Source: Psilocybe azurescens
Lineage: Eukaryota > Basidiomycota > Agaricomycetes > Agaricales > Agrocybaceae
DNA: 64,000 nucleotides
Assembly (NCBI GenBank): GCA_023853785.1
Contig: JAJIRX010000875.1
Coordinates: 62,001 to 126,000, forward strand
Direction of reading: 5' to 3'
Shown piece by piece: positions 26,887-40,154 of this stretch. The notes beneath the pieces were generated by a model. That model did no database searches. It saw only the letters and a program-made list of their open reading frames with translations, and was not told the origin of the DNA. Each line of letters begins with the position of its first letter. The first letter of the stretch is position 1. A program made the translations under genes and the position numbers.

Positions 26887-29485
26887 CCTTTCTACGCCAT
26901 CTCACGACCAAAAGGTTGGAGCCGCGTCCATATTACTGGTTTGTGAAATATCACTCGTTATTGGCTGTAAAATGGAAAGCAATTAGCATCATTTTCGCAG
27001 TGCACACAATCCAACAAAAGAAGTCACTTCAGCCGTGAGACCTCTCATTCAAACCCCATATAATTTCAATTGCCGCGTAACCAGGAAGCACCACCTACTC
27101 ATGGAGTATGTCAACATTTTAGCGTTATTTGAGGCGAGTCCCATTATAAATAGACAATCCACACAGTACACTTACCTAAAATGGAATATGGGCGCCTTCT
27201 GGATGTTTCGGATGGTGTACAGCCATCATAAGGCTTACTAGAATACTACAGCTCTGCCTAGCGGACATCACAGAGATAAGAGCGAGAGACTGATGTATCT
27301 GTATCTCGTTCTATTCTGATATAGAGTTGTCGTATGGTCGAGCGAAATTTCCGGAACGGCTCGGTTCTCCCGTGGAAATTTCGTGCCGGTCATGAAGTAG
27401 CCTATTAGTTGCCGAATGCATTAGGTTTCAGGCTCTTTCGAGGCTAAAAGGTACGCCTGTTCATTTTGGATCGACAAGTGGGAGAATCGAAGCCCTGTGA
27501 AAGGTTGTCGAGGATCCTGACACAGGAAACTGAATTGATGAACAAGAATAGAAACTTAGGGTCGATGCCCTGGGTACTGATTATACCGTTATGTGCTTTC
27601 ACGGGAAGATCCGAAGCAAAATTTCAGGCATCCTCCGTTCTTCAGCAAGCACCGAATGTTCGGGACGAGGCCATGCCCACACCGAATGCTGGAGTCTGGA
27701 AATGCACTCAGCGCAATGGGTCAACTAGACCACTCAAAGGAGCGGGACATTCCCCAATGAATCGGTAATCGCTCGCGCTCAGGTACGTATATTTAGAGTG
27801 ATTGTCGCAAAGTGTCTTCCAGTTGAAAGTTTGATATCGGATAGGTCGTCAAACGTGCTGCGGTGGACGTGGCATATCGAAACTGGACAGATTTCGAATG
27901 CTCGCCATTTTATTGGACGAAGATATGCCCCGATAGTCAGAGCAACGGACAACAAATTTACAAACAATACCCGGATAGGCAGACCCAGTTTCCGAGACTT
28001 TTGATAAGGGATCGTGGGTCTCTGTGGGCAGACTTTGCGGTACCGTGTGAGGAGATACTTCGGCCATTGATGTACGTACAAGCGAATTCAGTCGCAGAAT
28101 AAGGGCCGAGATACGGTACAAGTTATGAAACCAAAGTAGTTGGAGATATTGGCGTCGAGAACACAAGGTTGCCTAATACTTCCGAGGAAAAACCTTTGAT
28201 CTCTCGCTTCCGAAAGCTTCAGATGCGATGTGAGAAAAAGGGGACTGGGAGAATTCAATCAAAGCGGCCAGGCTTGTGAGATATCGAGGGCCAAGGTATC
28301 ACAGAAACGATGCGCCAGACAGCTTCTGAGAGGGCTACTCCGCAATCTGCTGAGAAAAAATACAAATAGCCCACATGAAAGCATACATCTTCGCAAGGAT
28401 AGTCCTTTAGAAACTGTTATGAGGAGCTGAGGCCGACAATACACAGATGGACGCGAGAGTTGTCGAGTGTCCTGAGAAGAATTCGGTTTGAACTACTTCG
28501 TTTCGTAATCCAGTCCACTGGGTCGTTGACGACGCGAAGGTTAACTCAGCTGCAGACTTGTTTCACCAATCTGTCGTCCTTGAGGATGAAGGATACGTAG
28601 AGTAATGAGATGGGAAAAAGCTGAAAACTTCACAGCAATCTGCAAAATGGTAAGCCGTTTCCATTTTTTTTTTGGTGTTCGCCTCTGGTATGGCGAGAGC
28701 CGGATTTGGTAACGAGTACCGACCCGCGCGCATTTCTATTGCAATGATGATGCTGTAATCCCTATGTCGAGATCAATGGTTGTAAGCTCTGTTTGTTTAT
28801 TGTATTGCCCCCTCACTCAATCCTCGCTTAATCCAAATTATCAAAATCATGCTCACTACCACCCTCAGCCTCTGCAAAATGGTGCGTTAAAGGCAGGATT
28901 CCTGCTTGGTGCAGCACTCATGCCACCTCCTCGCCCTAAAGATATTGCTATGGAAATTGCTAATCCGCATGCTCAAGAATTAAGCAGCCAATTATTAAGA
29001 GGAAATATTGATCCACAGCTTAGAGCGCCGGCGGCTGCAGTCTACTCATGGCATGGATGGACAGACATTGTTATAACAAGGGGCCTCTTCTTACTTCTCT
29101 GGTATGTACCAATTGGACATGATAGTAGCTACTAGTAACGTAGTAGCAGCACTGAAGCTGACCGAAAGACGGAAGAACCTCCTAGGCGGAACCTAAGACC
29201 CCGAGTTGACGTTCACCCGACGTGGCCATGACAAAGCCATGACTCAGATGCGCAATGTCCAAATCCGGCTGTTTGAACAAGGTTTTTGCAAACAGAGGCG
29301 GATATGTACACCCAAAAATGGAAATGACCTATGAGTATTTTGCATATTGCTGGAAGCAGCACTCTGTCAGCCACACGCGCTAAAAATCCCTCTTGCAGTA
29401 ATAATACGTTCATAGATAAATAATTTTGGGTGTCTTTTGAGTTCCAAATGTTGATCAGACTCGACTCCAAGAACCATCTGCAGTG
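26887..29485. other. Intergenic, no supported gene
   Basis: About 2.6 kb. A 123-codon plus frame at 28764-29135 and frames at 27466-28430 show no family motif. A poly-T tract lies near 28667. It may hold a decayed gene, but nothing could be assigned. Confidence 0.4.
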
Positions 29486-31596
29486 TCAAATCTCCTCTCT
29501 TCTGTTCGGTGGACTTTGATCTGGATATTTCGAAGTTCCAATATGAGGCGTAAGAGAAATCGGCAGTCCAGTAACACTCACACCGATGACTTCAGGCTGA
29601 GTGTTTGTATGATGGCTAATCTTTTGGTCGGAAGAGAGCTCTTGATCGAGTCTCGCCCGATAGCTAGTGGAAGAAAGTCCAAGAGAATCCTTGCGGTTCT
29701 AACGTAAGTCAGAATAAAATCTCGATAATGTTCTGGACGTACCTCTCCTATTTTATCTTCTTCAACATCAATACCCGCAGCATCGAGATGATGCGCTGGA
29801 GCGGAACGCCCTGTAATGATTCTACCTACGCTGTAGGAGGAGTCGAACCCAGACTGGGAGGCCTTACGAGAATTTAACCTGTAACAAGTTCTGAATGAAC
29901 AACTTTCCAAATAAAGTCCGGAAAGCATGGCGTACATGGCGATATAGCTAATAGTATAGACTAGAAAGAAGTGAGTTCTCTGAGGATTTAATCGGACTTA
30001 TCAAAAAAAAAATTGCCTACATTTGGTGACCAAGAACGAGACACCCAAGAAAATTAGGTTGTCAGGCATTGCAACATACTTATAGTATGAAGTCAGTCAT
30101 GAATCGAAGATATCGTGTTTGTAGAGCGTACGGTAAACAGGGAGGCCATCGACGCGGCGCTGAATAAGATCATTAGCTGCCTGAAAATATCGATGACGAA
30201 GTTCGTCAAGTACCATGTGAGGGACCCAGTGATCAAAACATAACGAATAATAGTGACAATCCGATTATTCGTACTTGAAAATGGGAATGAGTAAGGGATA
30301 ACGGGTCAAAATTTATTTATTACGTGCTAAAAGAGTTTTTGCTCTTGTGAAGGTAGTAACACATTGAGGCAGCAAGGACCGCATCAATTGACGTGGATGT
30401 GGAAAATGTTGCTCGGACAACCCACTATAACGAAGTTAGAAAGGCTAATTAGAAAGTCATATCATCAAACTGACGGCGATAGGTTTTATGCTGGCCCAAG
30501 TCTCCATTTGACACCTATAAGAAACAGTCAGCCAAGCGTCCAGACGTAGTTGAAGTCGGTCTTACGAATAGACGGCCAGGACTGCAGCGCAGTAGCAGTT
30601 AATTAAGTACGCCTTTTCAGAGATGAAGGTGATATAACTGACGTATTCCGACAACTGTAGATCCACGTGAGTCTTACGTCCATTTGAGGCATTTCGTTAA
30701 ATTTACCGTATCCCCCAACCAAAATACCGACCTTGATGAAAATGGGTAAGCCCCTGATGAGAAAGACACATATTTAAAGCTTACTACGACCACAGGCCAG
30801 ATGCGTGAAAAATGGCTCCCAACTAATTGTAAAAAGGAGTCAATAGAAACGCCTGAGATATGCCCATTATAATTTAACGTACGCTTCCAGACCCTGATGA
30901 CATACAAGCTAGACGGTTCCAATTCATTTCAGCCATGTTGATTTCAGAAGTATGACTGAAGCTACGCACGTTTGGACAAGCAGCACTATTATCACCTAGT
31001 TACACGGGGTAAATGTTGAATGAGTATTGGTCATGTCACCAAAAAGCGTGAAATCACATTCAAGACGATTTGAACCTTGAGGCTCCTGTGATAATCATGA
31101 TTCATTAATTCCAGTGTGGTTGTCGAAGTTCAATATAAGCTCGAGAGCATACCAGACAACGTCTAGCAAAGCCGCAGGCTTTCCGAATTGTATAATCACG
31201 TAGTAGTATATCGCATGGATTGTCATTGCAAGATGGATCGTATCAAACAATCTGGTGGTATATATATGAGCTGGGCAAGGAAGAACAGACACACAAAAAC
31301 TCGTACACCAGACTCCCCACCTGGGTGATCACAGTCTTAATTAGAATTCCGTTGCGAGCCAACAGAAGAAAAAGCGAGATGCGTACAGAGATCTTCTGAA
31401 ACCTCCAGTCTTTTGGATAATGGATATAGTACATGTAGGCCAGAACGATGGTTATGCCATATAGGCTTTGAAATTTTGGTATTTAGTCGTAAGAGATTGG
31501 AGAGTCTGATACAACGTACATGGAAGATCCTACGCATCCGAGGTATCCCGCTCCTATTGTGTTTCCTAGTGTAAATGGTCCAAGTGCAAGTGACAT
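29486..31596 (-). CDS. DUF6534 multi-span membrane protein, 19 exons
   Basis: Nineteen exons are uninterrupted and encode 373 residues: 31596-31520, 31465-31387, 31320-31307, 31251-31153, 31085-31058, 30995-30970, 30908-30883, 30822-30785, 30731-30707, 30654-30643, 30581-30566, 30514-30475, 30424-30324, 30273-30214, 30180-30132, 30078-30021, 29960-29936, 29878-29743 and 29698-29486. Segments parallel the paralogue at 12.3 kb: LYGITIVLAYMYYIHYPKD, LFDTIHLAMTIHAIYYY, LYVIRVWK, then the core WVVRATFSTSTSIDAV through CYYLHKSKNSF and YVAMPDNLIFLGVSFL, then YTISYIAMLNSRK. Exon lengths of 26, 26, 40, 101 and 58 nt recur at the same places in both genes. Exons of 12, 14 and 16 nt are present. The polar tail is longer here. 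Function unknown; membrane location inferred from hydrophobicity. Confidence 0.85.
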
Positions 31597-34500
31597 CGCT
31601 GCTGGCGCCCTCCAGAACGAGCCTAGTTAATGGAAAGAATGGAATGTGGGGGAACGCCGAGGGGCGGTACGAAGACAACTTGTATTTGAACATCAACTAA
31701 AATTTACTGAAAAGTAATCGGCGATCATGAACAAAGAATCGGGGCTCTCAATAGCCCCTAAAGCCTTGTTAATAGCAGCAAACAGCAGGAAACCCTCTGA
31801 AATCCTGTGCGGGGACTATTTCGTCCTTGTGCGCCCGAAGGTCGGGACTGGAATTTAGAACTAGATCAAGATCATGGGAGACATATGAATTGGCTGCTCT
31901 TCTCCTCGGCCACAAAGACGATTTCAAATGTCAAATAATTTGCAACATTTATTGGTTCACTTACACAAACCTATCAAGGCCTGTCATTATCTCCAATTAC
32001 CGATAGTACATGCAAAAACATGCAAGAACTACTTGAGATGACTGTTGAAATTGATGAAGTACGTTTTGAACTATTCTGAACAGCCCGGTCTTTGTTCGAC
32101 TGACAAGCCAAGCAAAAGTACGTTGCGCGTTTTTCTTGGATGTGCGGGGTAAATAAAATTTGATCTCAAGTAATCACTGGCAATGGTCGGATACTTTATT
32201 AGCTCCTAATAGACGTGGACCATACAATAGTGGAGATTGCGGGGAGTGGCTACTTTCCAGAGGCGATACCGCATCTACTGTGAAGTAAGCGCTCCTCAGC
32301 AGCTCAGGACCTTGCCGAGTCTTGCTTGTGACACCCAAACGGCACTGTGATGGCTCCCGATGACTGAGGTCAGTTCTGGCACCGGCAATCAAATTGCCGC
32401 GATCATGCCAAGGTACGTTATGAAGTATAGAGGCGAACGGAGGCAGGTAGAGAAGCCTAATTATTAGACACTGGATAAACAAAATTCTAAGGAGCACGAA
32501 GGGTTAAATCATGTGCTTTAATTCTCTCGAGGGGTTGTCGGCCAACCTCCAACCTCCAATGTCGTCGCAGAGCAATGCAGTTGGAAAACGGGTTATCTTA
32601 TGGATCGCTGTGCCATAATATAGAGCTATCTTAGAAAACAAATTTATATGACTATGCGCGATTACCTTATCTACAACTAAGCTCTTATCGAGATTTAAAG
32701 CTTATTTTTACCTTCTGCGTGATATGTATTCCTCTACGAGAGGGGTTGTACAGGAACACAAAATACCTACACCGTATCATGACCTAACCGGAACTTATAT
32801 AACAGCCCTTCTGTTAATAGCGCTCTACACAAGTCCACACAATAGCAAAGTCCTGTAATGACCATCAAGCAGAATATTCCATTTGAGCGCTTATTGGTTA
32901 CATATACAGCTCCCGTCAGTGTTGATGGACAATGGACACATACACGTGGGTCTTAACCTGTCTGCACCATGCCTTACTACAATAAAGTGTTTCGGATGCC
33001 CAGAGGGAGATCTATCGACTGACTTCTCGACAAGCCTAACAAGAAGGTATGAAAACTTCTCTTAATTCCAACGAGATTCTACGTAGAATAGTGAAAAACG
33101 ATAGAGAAAAATTTCGGCAGATTGATCGGGCTCGTATCCATTAAAATGCGAGGAAACATAGGGAAACATCATCTGCGAAAAAAATAGAAGGCGATGCCTT
33201 GGGGAAGCGAACTGAAGCAAAGGAAAGGAGTGGCCATAAACGCCAACCTATCAGACGCCTAGCCTGAGCCACTTCACTTGAAGTTTACCTAAAAGCTCCT
33301 AAAAATCAAAGATCGTCACCGTCCAAGATATTGTTAGCTGGGATACACAAGAAAACATATAAAATGTGATACATCTGTTTTGATTCAAACAGATCAAAAT
33401 CAGTCTCTGCATCCTACCACATTCCCAACTGAGCATGTGTGGCATTTTGTGGCGTTAGAAACACGAGTGTATAGGTCAGCCCAGGGCATTGTCCATGAGT
33501 TCTTTCCCGATCATAGCGCCAGGGCTCTCATCGATAGCACGAGCTCGTTAGTAGCATGTGGGAATTGATAAATTGATTGAAAGTTGTCCATACGGCTGCT
33601 TACAGCGTCCGCCTCCTGCGCCAAAGAGAAGAGGCAATATCCCTGCGGCCAACTTATCCGCACAATCTATGCACTCAGCGCAATGCATCATTCTCCAGAA
33701 ATCCTTTGGTGGCGATTGGGAAAATAATACTTACAAGTTGAGAAAGGATTTGCAATCCCCGAGATCCAATACCCTCGTCGAATCTAGATAATTTCAGTTC
33801 CAGTCATCTCGTAGTAGCAGGTATGCGTACTATAAGTAGTAGCGCGAAAGATGTTATGCTAGTACTCATGGGCCACCTACACAGCCACCAGCCAACACCG
33901 GAGGAGGACCTGCTAGGCCGGACAATGTGTCTCAATGATAATTTAGTCCGAGTAGTGGCTTCAAGTGCGCACGACGAGTGAATGAACGAGGCAAAACATC
34001 TCCCACAGAGTTGAACATCAAACCACGAGTGCCGTTTGTGCCACCGCAGACCGTATCTCCACGAGAATTCCCCGATAGTAGGATGACCGATATCGTCGAG
34101 AAGTACGTACATTCTAAACATAGATTTCTAGTGTCCACGACGGGCAAAAATGCCCTGATGATCAGCAAGGAAAGGCAAAAGATATCCACGGAGACGGCCA
34201 GAGACGGCTGGCGATGGCAGCCTTGCTACGAAGAGTCATGCCAGCTGTCTGATAGTCTACTAAGTGCCACGGCATGAGCGTTCTAGTTAAAGCATAGCGA
34301 TTCTGAATCCAGGCGAGGGCCCCATTCGAGGTGTCTTCGATGTGTTTAGAACGGGGAAAGACGGCGCGCTAGCCGGTGTTTCATATCGGCTCGAGCCTCA
34401 CTCAACCAGCTAAAACCTCATGCTCGGCCTTGGTTGCCCAGCGCCCCTATCAATGCTTAATCAAAGGCAAGCCTGCTGGAGGTGTCAAGGCGGGTCAAGG

Positions 34501-34857
34501 CGTTGTTAAGGGTAGCACATCAAGAGCTTTTCTCTAATAAACTATAGGTACCAGCACGAAGATACTTGATGGAACGTGTTGCCCGAGTGATTTGGCTTAC
34601 GGCGTACTTACCACGGAAAAAGGAAGGGATACTGAAGCCATCCGACAAGTAATGTTCTTTTTATTATGAATGCGGAGCCCTTGTATAGCAACGCAAAGGA
34701 GAAAGCATGAAGTGTCTATAGGAATAAAGCCACAGAAGTCGGAGTTAATTACTGTGCCTCGTTGGTATATGGTATAGTCCGATGAAAAGGCGAAACGGCA
34801 CAAAAGAATGAGTGTCCATTCGATCCCAAGAAAAAAGAATTAAATATGCATGGGAGA
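31597..34857. other. Long intergenic stretch, no supported gene
   Basis: About 3.3 kb. Frames at 32174-32497, 33558-33791 and 33804-34277 lack recognisable motifs or consistent introns. No paired terminal repeats were spotted. Confidence 0.4.
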
Positions 34858-35556
34858 CTATGAAAGAGGTCCAAGGGTCCACACTGCGCCGAAGAATATA
34901 CCGAGTGAAACCAGGGTGAGCTGGCTGATGGGGACACTGAGCACCATTAACCGTGCGCCACTGGCGATAGCGGGGAAGGTCGTGGCGAACTGCTGTGTGG
35001 GGTTTGGGGAGCCGCTGAGGGTGACTGTTGGGATGCCAGTTGCGGGACTGGGTCTCGTCGTGTCTGTGGGCGTAGCAGAGGCATCGAGGATAGTGAAACG
35101 CGAGGATGTGGTGTGCATGACTCCATGCGTGGAATTAATGAATATGAGGAAGTAGTCGTCGCCTGCTGGGTAATCTTGTAGGAAGAGATTAAGCTTCCCC
35201 TGCGCTGCTGGAACTAGAGTGGGTATCCATTAGCAATAGATAACGATGTGGCGCAAAGTGAGACTCACCATTTCTAGCGACAAGAGTCAGTCCATCTGAG
35301 TTTAGCCTGGCCATCTCCACATCGAAACCGTATATGTTGTCTCGTAGGGCCTTGGTCCATGTTATAACATTTGTAGCACCGTTTGACCACTGCGTCGAAA
35401 GGTGTGGTTCGTCGATAATGAAGTAATTGGCTGAAACAATACGGATTAAATGGATGGACCATTCTTCTCTATATGGTGCTCACCAGAAGTCGTCGAGGCA
35501 AAAAAAAGCATCGTCATGCAGGCCGCGAAGACGTTAGAGAACCCCGATGCACGCAT
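34858..35556 (-). CDS. Small secreted, GPI-anchor-like protein with Kre9/Knh1-type domain
   Basis: Exons 35556-35484, 35430-35269 and 35207-34858 give 194 residues. A signal peptide (residues 1-25, ending STTSA) is followed by a beta-sandwich domain of the Kre9/Knh1 N-terminal type: FIIDEPHLSTQWSNGATNVI, TWTKAL, FDVEMARLNSDGL, and the closing DDYFLIFINSTHGVMHTTSS with FTIL. A Ser/Thr/Pro linker and a hydrophobic C-terminal segment (LMVLSVPISQLTLVSLGIFF) look like a GPI attachment signal. The family is linked in yeast to beta-1,6-glucan assembly; most basidiomycete members are uncharacterised surface proteins. Confidence 0.8.
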
Positions 35557-36912
35557 GTTGTAACGTTTTTGTTGTTAATTGTCGATAGCGTAGATGATGT
35601 CGTGGGGTTTGTTTAGGTGATCTAATGGGTGAGGTCGTTCGTTAAGTGACACCAGCGTCGCTGCAATCCGCCTTTGGTGGTGGTTCTTGTTTTCGTTTCG
35701 TCGACGTTGAGCGGTGTCCGTTAATGACTGAAATTGGGCCAAAACTTTTGCCAGATAGGCACACACGTGATGTATTGGCGGTTGCTTTGCAGGCCGAGTA
35801 ATGCCGCGACATAAATTGAAATAGTCGATGGCCGTGTGCCAAGATATTTAGGGTCCGTTCGGCTAGCAACGCTCCACTAAGCGTGTCTGCTAAATTTGGG
35901 ACCTAAGCAAGCCTGGATTGTCCGCCTAACGTATTTTTGGCATATCGGCAATCATCGGAGCCTAAATTTACATTTTCCGGTCACATCGATGTCTTGTTCG
36001 TTGCCGCAGCCATCAAGCTCGAGAAATAGCACTATTAACAGAATATTTCTAGAGCACACTTTACAATTTGCTTATTCAGTCATAGTAATTACATTGATAC
36101 ATATGTTTAAACAGCTTTATATGTTTATTTATTAAATCGACACCGACGTTGAGGCGGGAATTTGGCTCACAGGCGGGAAACAACGAACTCGAGTGCTTAT
36201 CATCAAATTGCGTAGCGACATTCTTGGTGCGTAACTCTTTTGTGACTCAAAGTCAACGATCAATACATAAAAGGCAAGGCTGAAGCCCAAGCCTAAGCGC
36301 TAAGCCCTCATCTGGAGCTTGCTAGTCGAACGGGCCCTTACTTTCAACTTGCTCCCAAGTCCCATGGGATGTGCTTCTACGTGTCTGTTAGGCCTATGTA
36401 TGTCCTCGACAATCCGACATTCTGAATACCAACAGGCTACTCCGGTCTGACACCTCCTTTGATAAGGCTCATTTAGAAAATTGAAGTACTGTTCTGAGGA
36501 CGGTTTATTTAATTGACACCTTTGGTTCATGTTCTCTTTAGTCTTTTGTTTTTTTCAGGCATGGGATTTCCCTCACTACATGATTCAGGCCAGGCAGGAT
36601 TTACACGGACCGTTTCATTCATTCATTCAGCAAATACGGGCAGCTAACTGGGGTCAACATTGTCCACACTCCAAGTCATAAAGCGCCAGGCTGACGAACA
36701 TCCGATGTCCGGAGTGTATGTATTGATCCCGGAAAGCAGTTGGCTATGTCACTTCGGTACCGAGTCAACAGTCAACATTTGTTGCGCATACTCTCATGTC
36801 AGACCGAGGGCTCGCATGGACGTCAATGGCCTTGTGGTTTAAAAGTGATACGTCTGCACTAAACGCAGTGGACTCTCTACGATCTTCTACTCAGTCAAGG
36901 TAGGTGCTCTCC
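35557..36912. other. Intergenic, divergent promoters
   Basis: Separates the minus-strand Kre9-like gene from the plus-strand orphan gene. No further gene is supported. Confidence 0.5.
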
Positions 36913-37906
36913 ATGTCTACCTTCGCCCCCACTCTATTTACATTCATAGCTTCAGGTCATAAAACGATGCACCAAGGCCATAACATTCCTTGGAACATAT
37001 TATCGTCCAACTTCCGTTTTGTTTCTAACGACACTCGATTCACACCACCGAAGACTTCATTGATTCTCAATTCAGAAGATCAAACAAGAGCCCACAACGA
37101 ACTAAAGCATTTCATTCACAAATTTGAACATGCCATCCGGACATTCTCACAGACAGAAAGGAGCAAATACCCACCGACCTTCGAGCCTGTACTCACCGGG
37201 AAACTGTTCTCTGATGACCTGCGTGATAAATATCCTGAATATCTCAACAGCAATAATCAGGATATTGAATACTGGATTAGGCTCGCACGAATAGACATGG
37301 AATGTAACGTCAACTCCCCGATAGGACTCAGATACACAACGAGCCACGCGCGCCTAGCAGAGGTCATAAAGATCCTTTTGCATGAGAACCAAATGTCCAC
37401 ACTGCTGATGCTAGCCCAACACCCATCTATCCCACTCGCAGATCTGCACCAACTCAGCTGGGGACACCATTTCGGCTTTTCGCGCGTCAAAGAATCTGCG
37501 CTCCGCGTCTATATATTCTTTAATGCCGCCGAGGCCACTGGTATCCTCGAGAACGGCAAATATGCAGATATGCGGGATGAATATTATTCTCTCCTCAGTG
37601 AGATAGCGAACAGCATGGACTATCCTGCACAGCAGATCCCGCACCGAGACTTCTTGCGAGAGTGTGGCGTTTTGGGAGATGTTAACAGGAGGTCGTGGGT
37701 GCCATATGGGGCACCATGGAAAGCAGAAGAGGGAGTACGTGCATGTGGACTATGCGCATCTTCAAGAATACCTCAAAATGCTTTTTGCTCTCATGTACCG
37801 ATACGACGTTCTGCTTCGGGAGTGTGGGCTGGATCCGGAGTGGGACATGGAGATAGCCAATTGCTTTCCACTGAGAGGAAATGTGAAGACAAATTGGAAT
37901 GAATAA
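36913..37906 (+). CDS. Orphan protein, apparently intronless, with a frame break near its 3' end
   Basis: ATG at 36913 (MSTFAPTLFTF). One long frame runs to about 37730 and the coding signal continues in the +1 frame to TGA/TAA near 37906, giving about 330 residues. The first part contains YWIRLARIDMECNVNSPIGL and SLLSEIANSMDYPAQQIPHR. The second frame continues REYVHVDYAHLQEYLKMLFA and ECGLDPEWDMEIANC, which is far more protein-like than the Arg/Ser/Gly-rich end of the first frame. Removing one G from GGGG at 37708-37711 would join them. Mostly helical, no signal peptide or membrane span. I do not recognise the family. Confidence 0.5.
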
Positions 37907-38139
37907 CAACAGAAATGGGTTCTAGTATAGATGAAGAATTAAGATTAGATTCATTAATAGACATATACCGGTCTCGGCAGGGTAGACCATAAAATTATTA
38001 GATATTTTGTAATTTTGATGAGCGCTAAGCAATAAATTTCGGAAGGAATTTGTTCGAAAACTCCTTTCGGAACGCCTCTCTTGGTCTTCCTCTGACTCGC
38101 TGGAAACTTGCATGTAGAGTCGTAAAAGAATCAAAAACG

Positions 38140-38227
38140 AGGTCCTACCCGGGCTCGAACCGGGGTTACGGGAAGCTTGGAAGGGAAACTTCAAAATCCC
38201 GTGTGATAACCACTACACTATAGAACC
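38140..38227 (-). tRNA. trnQ(TTG): tRNA-Gln (anticodon TTG) with a 16-nt intron
   Basis: The 88-nt minus-strand sequence folds as a tRNA. The acceptor stem GGTTCTA pairs with TAGGACC (one G-T pair) and T73 is the discriminator. The D-arm reads TAGTGTAGTGGTTATCA, the anticodon stem CGGGA pairs with TCCCG, and the loop is TTTTGAA with anticodon TTG. A 16-nt intron sits at the canonical place just 3' of the anticodon. The T-arm is CCCGG-TTCGAGC-CCGGG. Removing the intron leaves the standard 72 nt. Confidence 0.93.
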
Positions 38228-38557
38228 TTATTGAGTGCGTAAAAGTAATAAATAATATCTATTATAGACTGTATGTAGCGGAAACGCTGGCAGACAGGCA
38301 TTCTCTGTTCGCGGCCAGTGTCTCTTTCAACCTATCTGAAATATTGTCGCCACGACGTTCAGCAGAGACGTTCTCCCAGTTCAAACAGAGCTTACACTCT
38401 GACTATACTGTGTTCAGTGGTGATCTTCACCTGATAATATTCGCTCTTTCTCCTGATCAAATAAGACCCCATTCCACCGAAGATAGACAACTTTGAGATT
38501 ATTATACAAATCGCGAGCGTGGGTGCAAAGTTTTCCTGACCACGAAAAAGAAAAAGG
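38228..38557. other. Intergenic between tRNA-Gln and the amidohydrolase
   Basis: No gene seen in this 330-nt stretch. Confidence 0.5.
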
Positions 38558-40154
38558 CTAATCGTTCAATCGGAGCACTTCGATTGCCAGGCCTCTCGCA
38601 AGAGAATTATGGTCCTCTTTCTTCATCGTCCGAGCCAGACCGTTGATAAATGCGGTCCCGTCCGGTATATTGATCTGACATTAATGTGAGTGCGAGTGTT
38701 GGAAAACTTGCAAACTATAGGACATACGTATGGATAGTCAATAGAGTACATAATTCTATTCAAGCCAATCTGGTTAATGTGAAAATTGAGAAGCTCTGGA
38801 GCAAAATTCCCAGAGGTGGTTTCAAATATGTTTGTTCGGAAATATGTGGTCACATTTTGCTTCATTATCAGGCCGAGCGTCGCCTGTCTCTTAAGCTCTG
38901 TATAAAATCAAAATCATATGTCATAAACGGAGAATTGAGGGTCACGAAGAATACTCACGTGTATCTATTCTGACCAGGTCCGAGGGAATACGCTCTCCCA
39001 AATGACCAACAATAATCTTCAGCTTAGGGAAGCGGCTTTGATAAAAATAGGCAGACAAAATTAGTACAATCTAGTGTTCGAACAGGAAACTCTTACTCAA
39101 ATACACCGTTTGTACAGAGCCTGTGGGTATCCGAGGTGTGCCTCAGCAGACAATACCGCATGGATAGAATCTCTCAACTTACCCAAGAATATGGGTCGAT
39201 AAACCAACCGCAAACTCCTGCGCTGGGCCTTTTAAGGGGGGGAGCATGAGCGTATGTAAGGTTAAGAATCGTCGGAATGTCGGTCCGTGGATGGAAGTAG
39301 ACTGGGACGTTCAGGTCAGATACCATCTGCCAAAAGACGTCATACTCCGGCTGGTCATAGTAGAGAAGGGTTTCTGAAAGTTTCCGTTTATTTTTGGTTT
39401 ACAGCCTGAGTCATTGTAAAGTTCCAGAAACGTACGCCCGTCAGCACCCGATTGTTGGTAGTCGTTTACCAAGGCACCTTTATAGAGATTATATATTTAT
39501 ATTTAATTGCGATAGTTTGGAAAGGATCTTACCCACAAACCCCAGTTCCTTCACAGAGCGTTGGAGCTCTAGCGCTGCAGCCGTTGCATTGTGCATAGCA
39601 AGAGACGCGAAGGCTCCGAACCGCTCCGTGTTGTTTGAAATAGTCCCGGCGAGTTCATTGTTAACAAGAACGGCCATATTCTCCGCGGTGACTGGGTCAG
39701 AAAAGCCTTGAATGCACGGTTGTGCGCACGACAAGACCATCTGGATGCCAAGATATCAACATATCACTGCCGTGTGCAGACATGAATAAATATCTCTTAC
39801 AAAATCAATGTTATTTGAATCCATGCTTTGTAAACGTTGATTGTGGACATCGAGAAGGTTGGCCACGAGTTCGGCGTTCGTACCTCCTAGTTTTCATTGT
39901 CTCAGCCTGACTCTCGTATTGCTTATACGACAGAGCGTACCTTGAGCTGCCTGATTTCCTCTTGGAAATAACTTCAGGGCATGACTCAGACAATTAATGT
40001 ATAAGACACATACACAACCTGAAATGTGAGCTCGGGGATTGTCCAGGCCTCTTCGAATACGATGGTACCACCGGTGTCACGGAATTTTCGCGCTTGAACG
40101 AAGTTGGCAGAGAGGAAGATTGAGGTAAAAATGGATAAAGTTAAGGAAAAACAT
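38558..40154 (-). CDS. Secreted ACMSD-type amidohydrolase/decarboxylase, copy 1, frame break at a G7 run
   Basis: Amidohydrolase-2 family member (relatives include gamma-resorcylate and aminocarboxymuconate-semialdehyde decarboxylases), probably acting on an aromatic acid; substrate not known. It has eight or nine exons. Order: leader ending FVQA, TIVFEEAWTIPEL (metal-site Glu), a 10-nt microexon AAQ, GGTNAELVANLLDVH, VLSCAQPCIQGFSDP, VPVYFHPR (metal His), LCTNGVFE, IIVGHLGER (second His), YSIDYPY (metal Asp), ending GLAIEVLRLND. Two problems are visible. The leader is one base out of frame with the nearest ATG (40154). An extra base in the G7 run at 39236-39242 shifts the frame before GPAQEFA. 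Copy 2 at 49.7-51.3 kb lacks the second fault. Confidence 0.75.

Noticed and set aside
28764..29135. 123-codon plus ORF as a gene
   Set aside because: No homologous family recognised, no supporting introns or promoter signals; too weak to annotate.
39500..39740. Plus-strand ORF 39394-39711 in the amidohydrolase region
   Set aside because: Antisense to a well-supported exon present in both gene copies.
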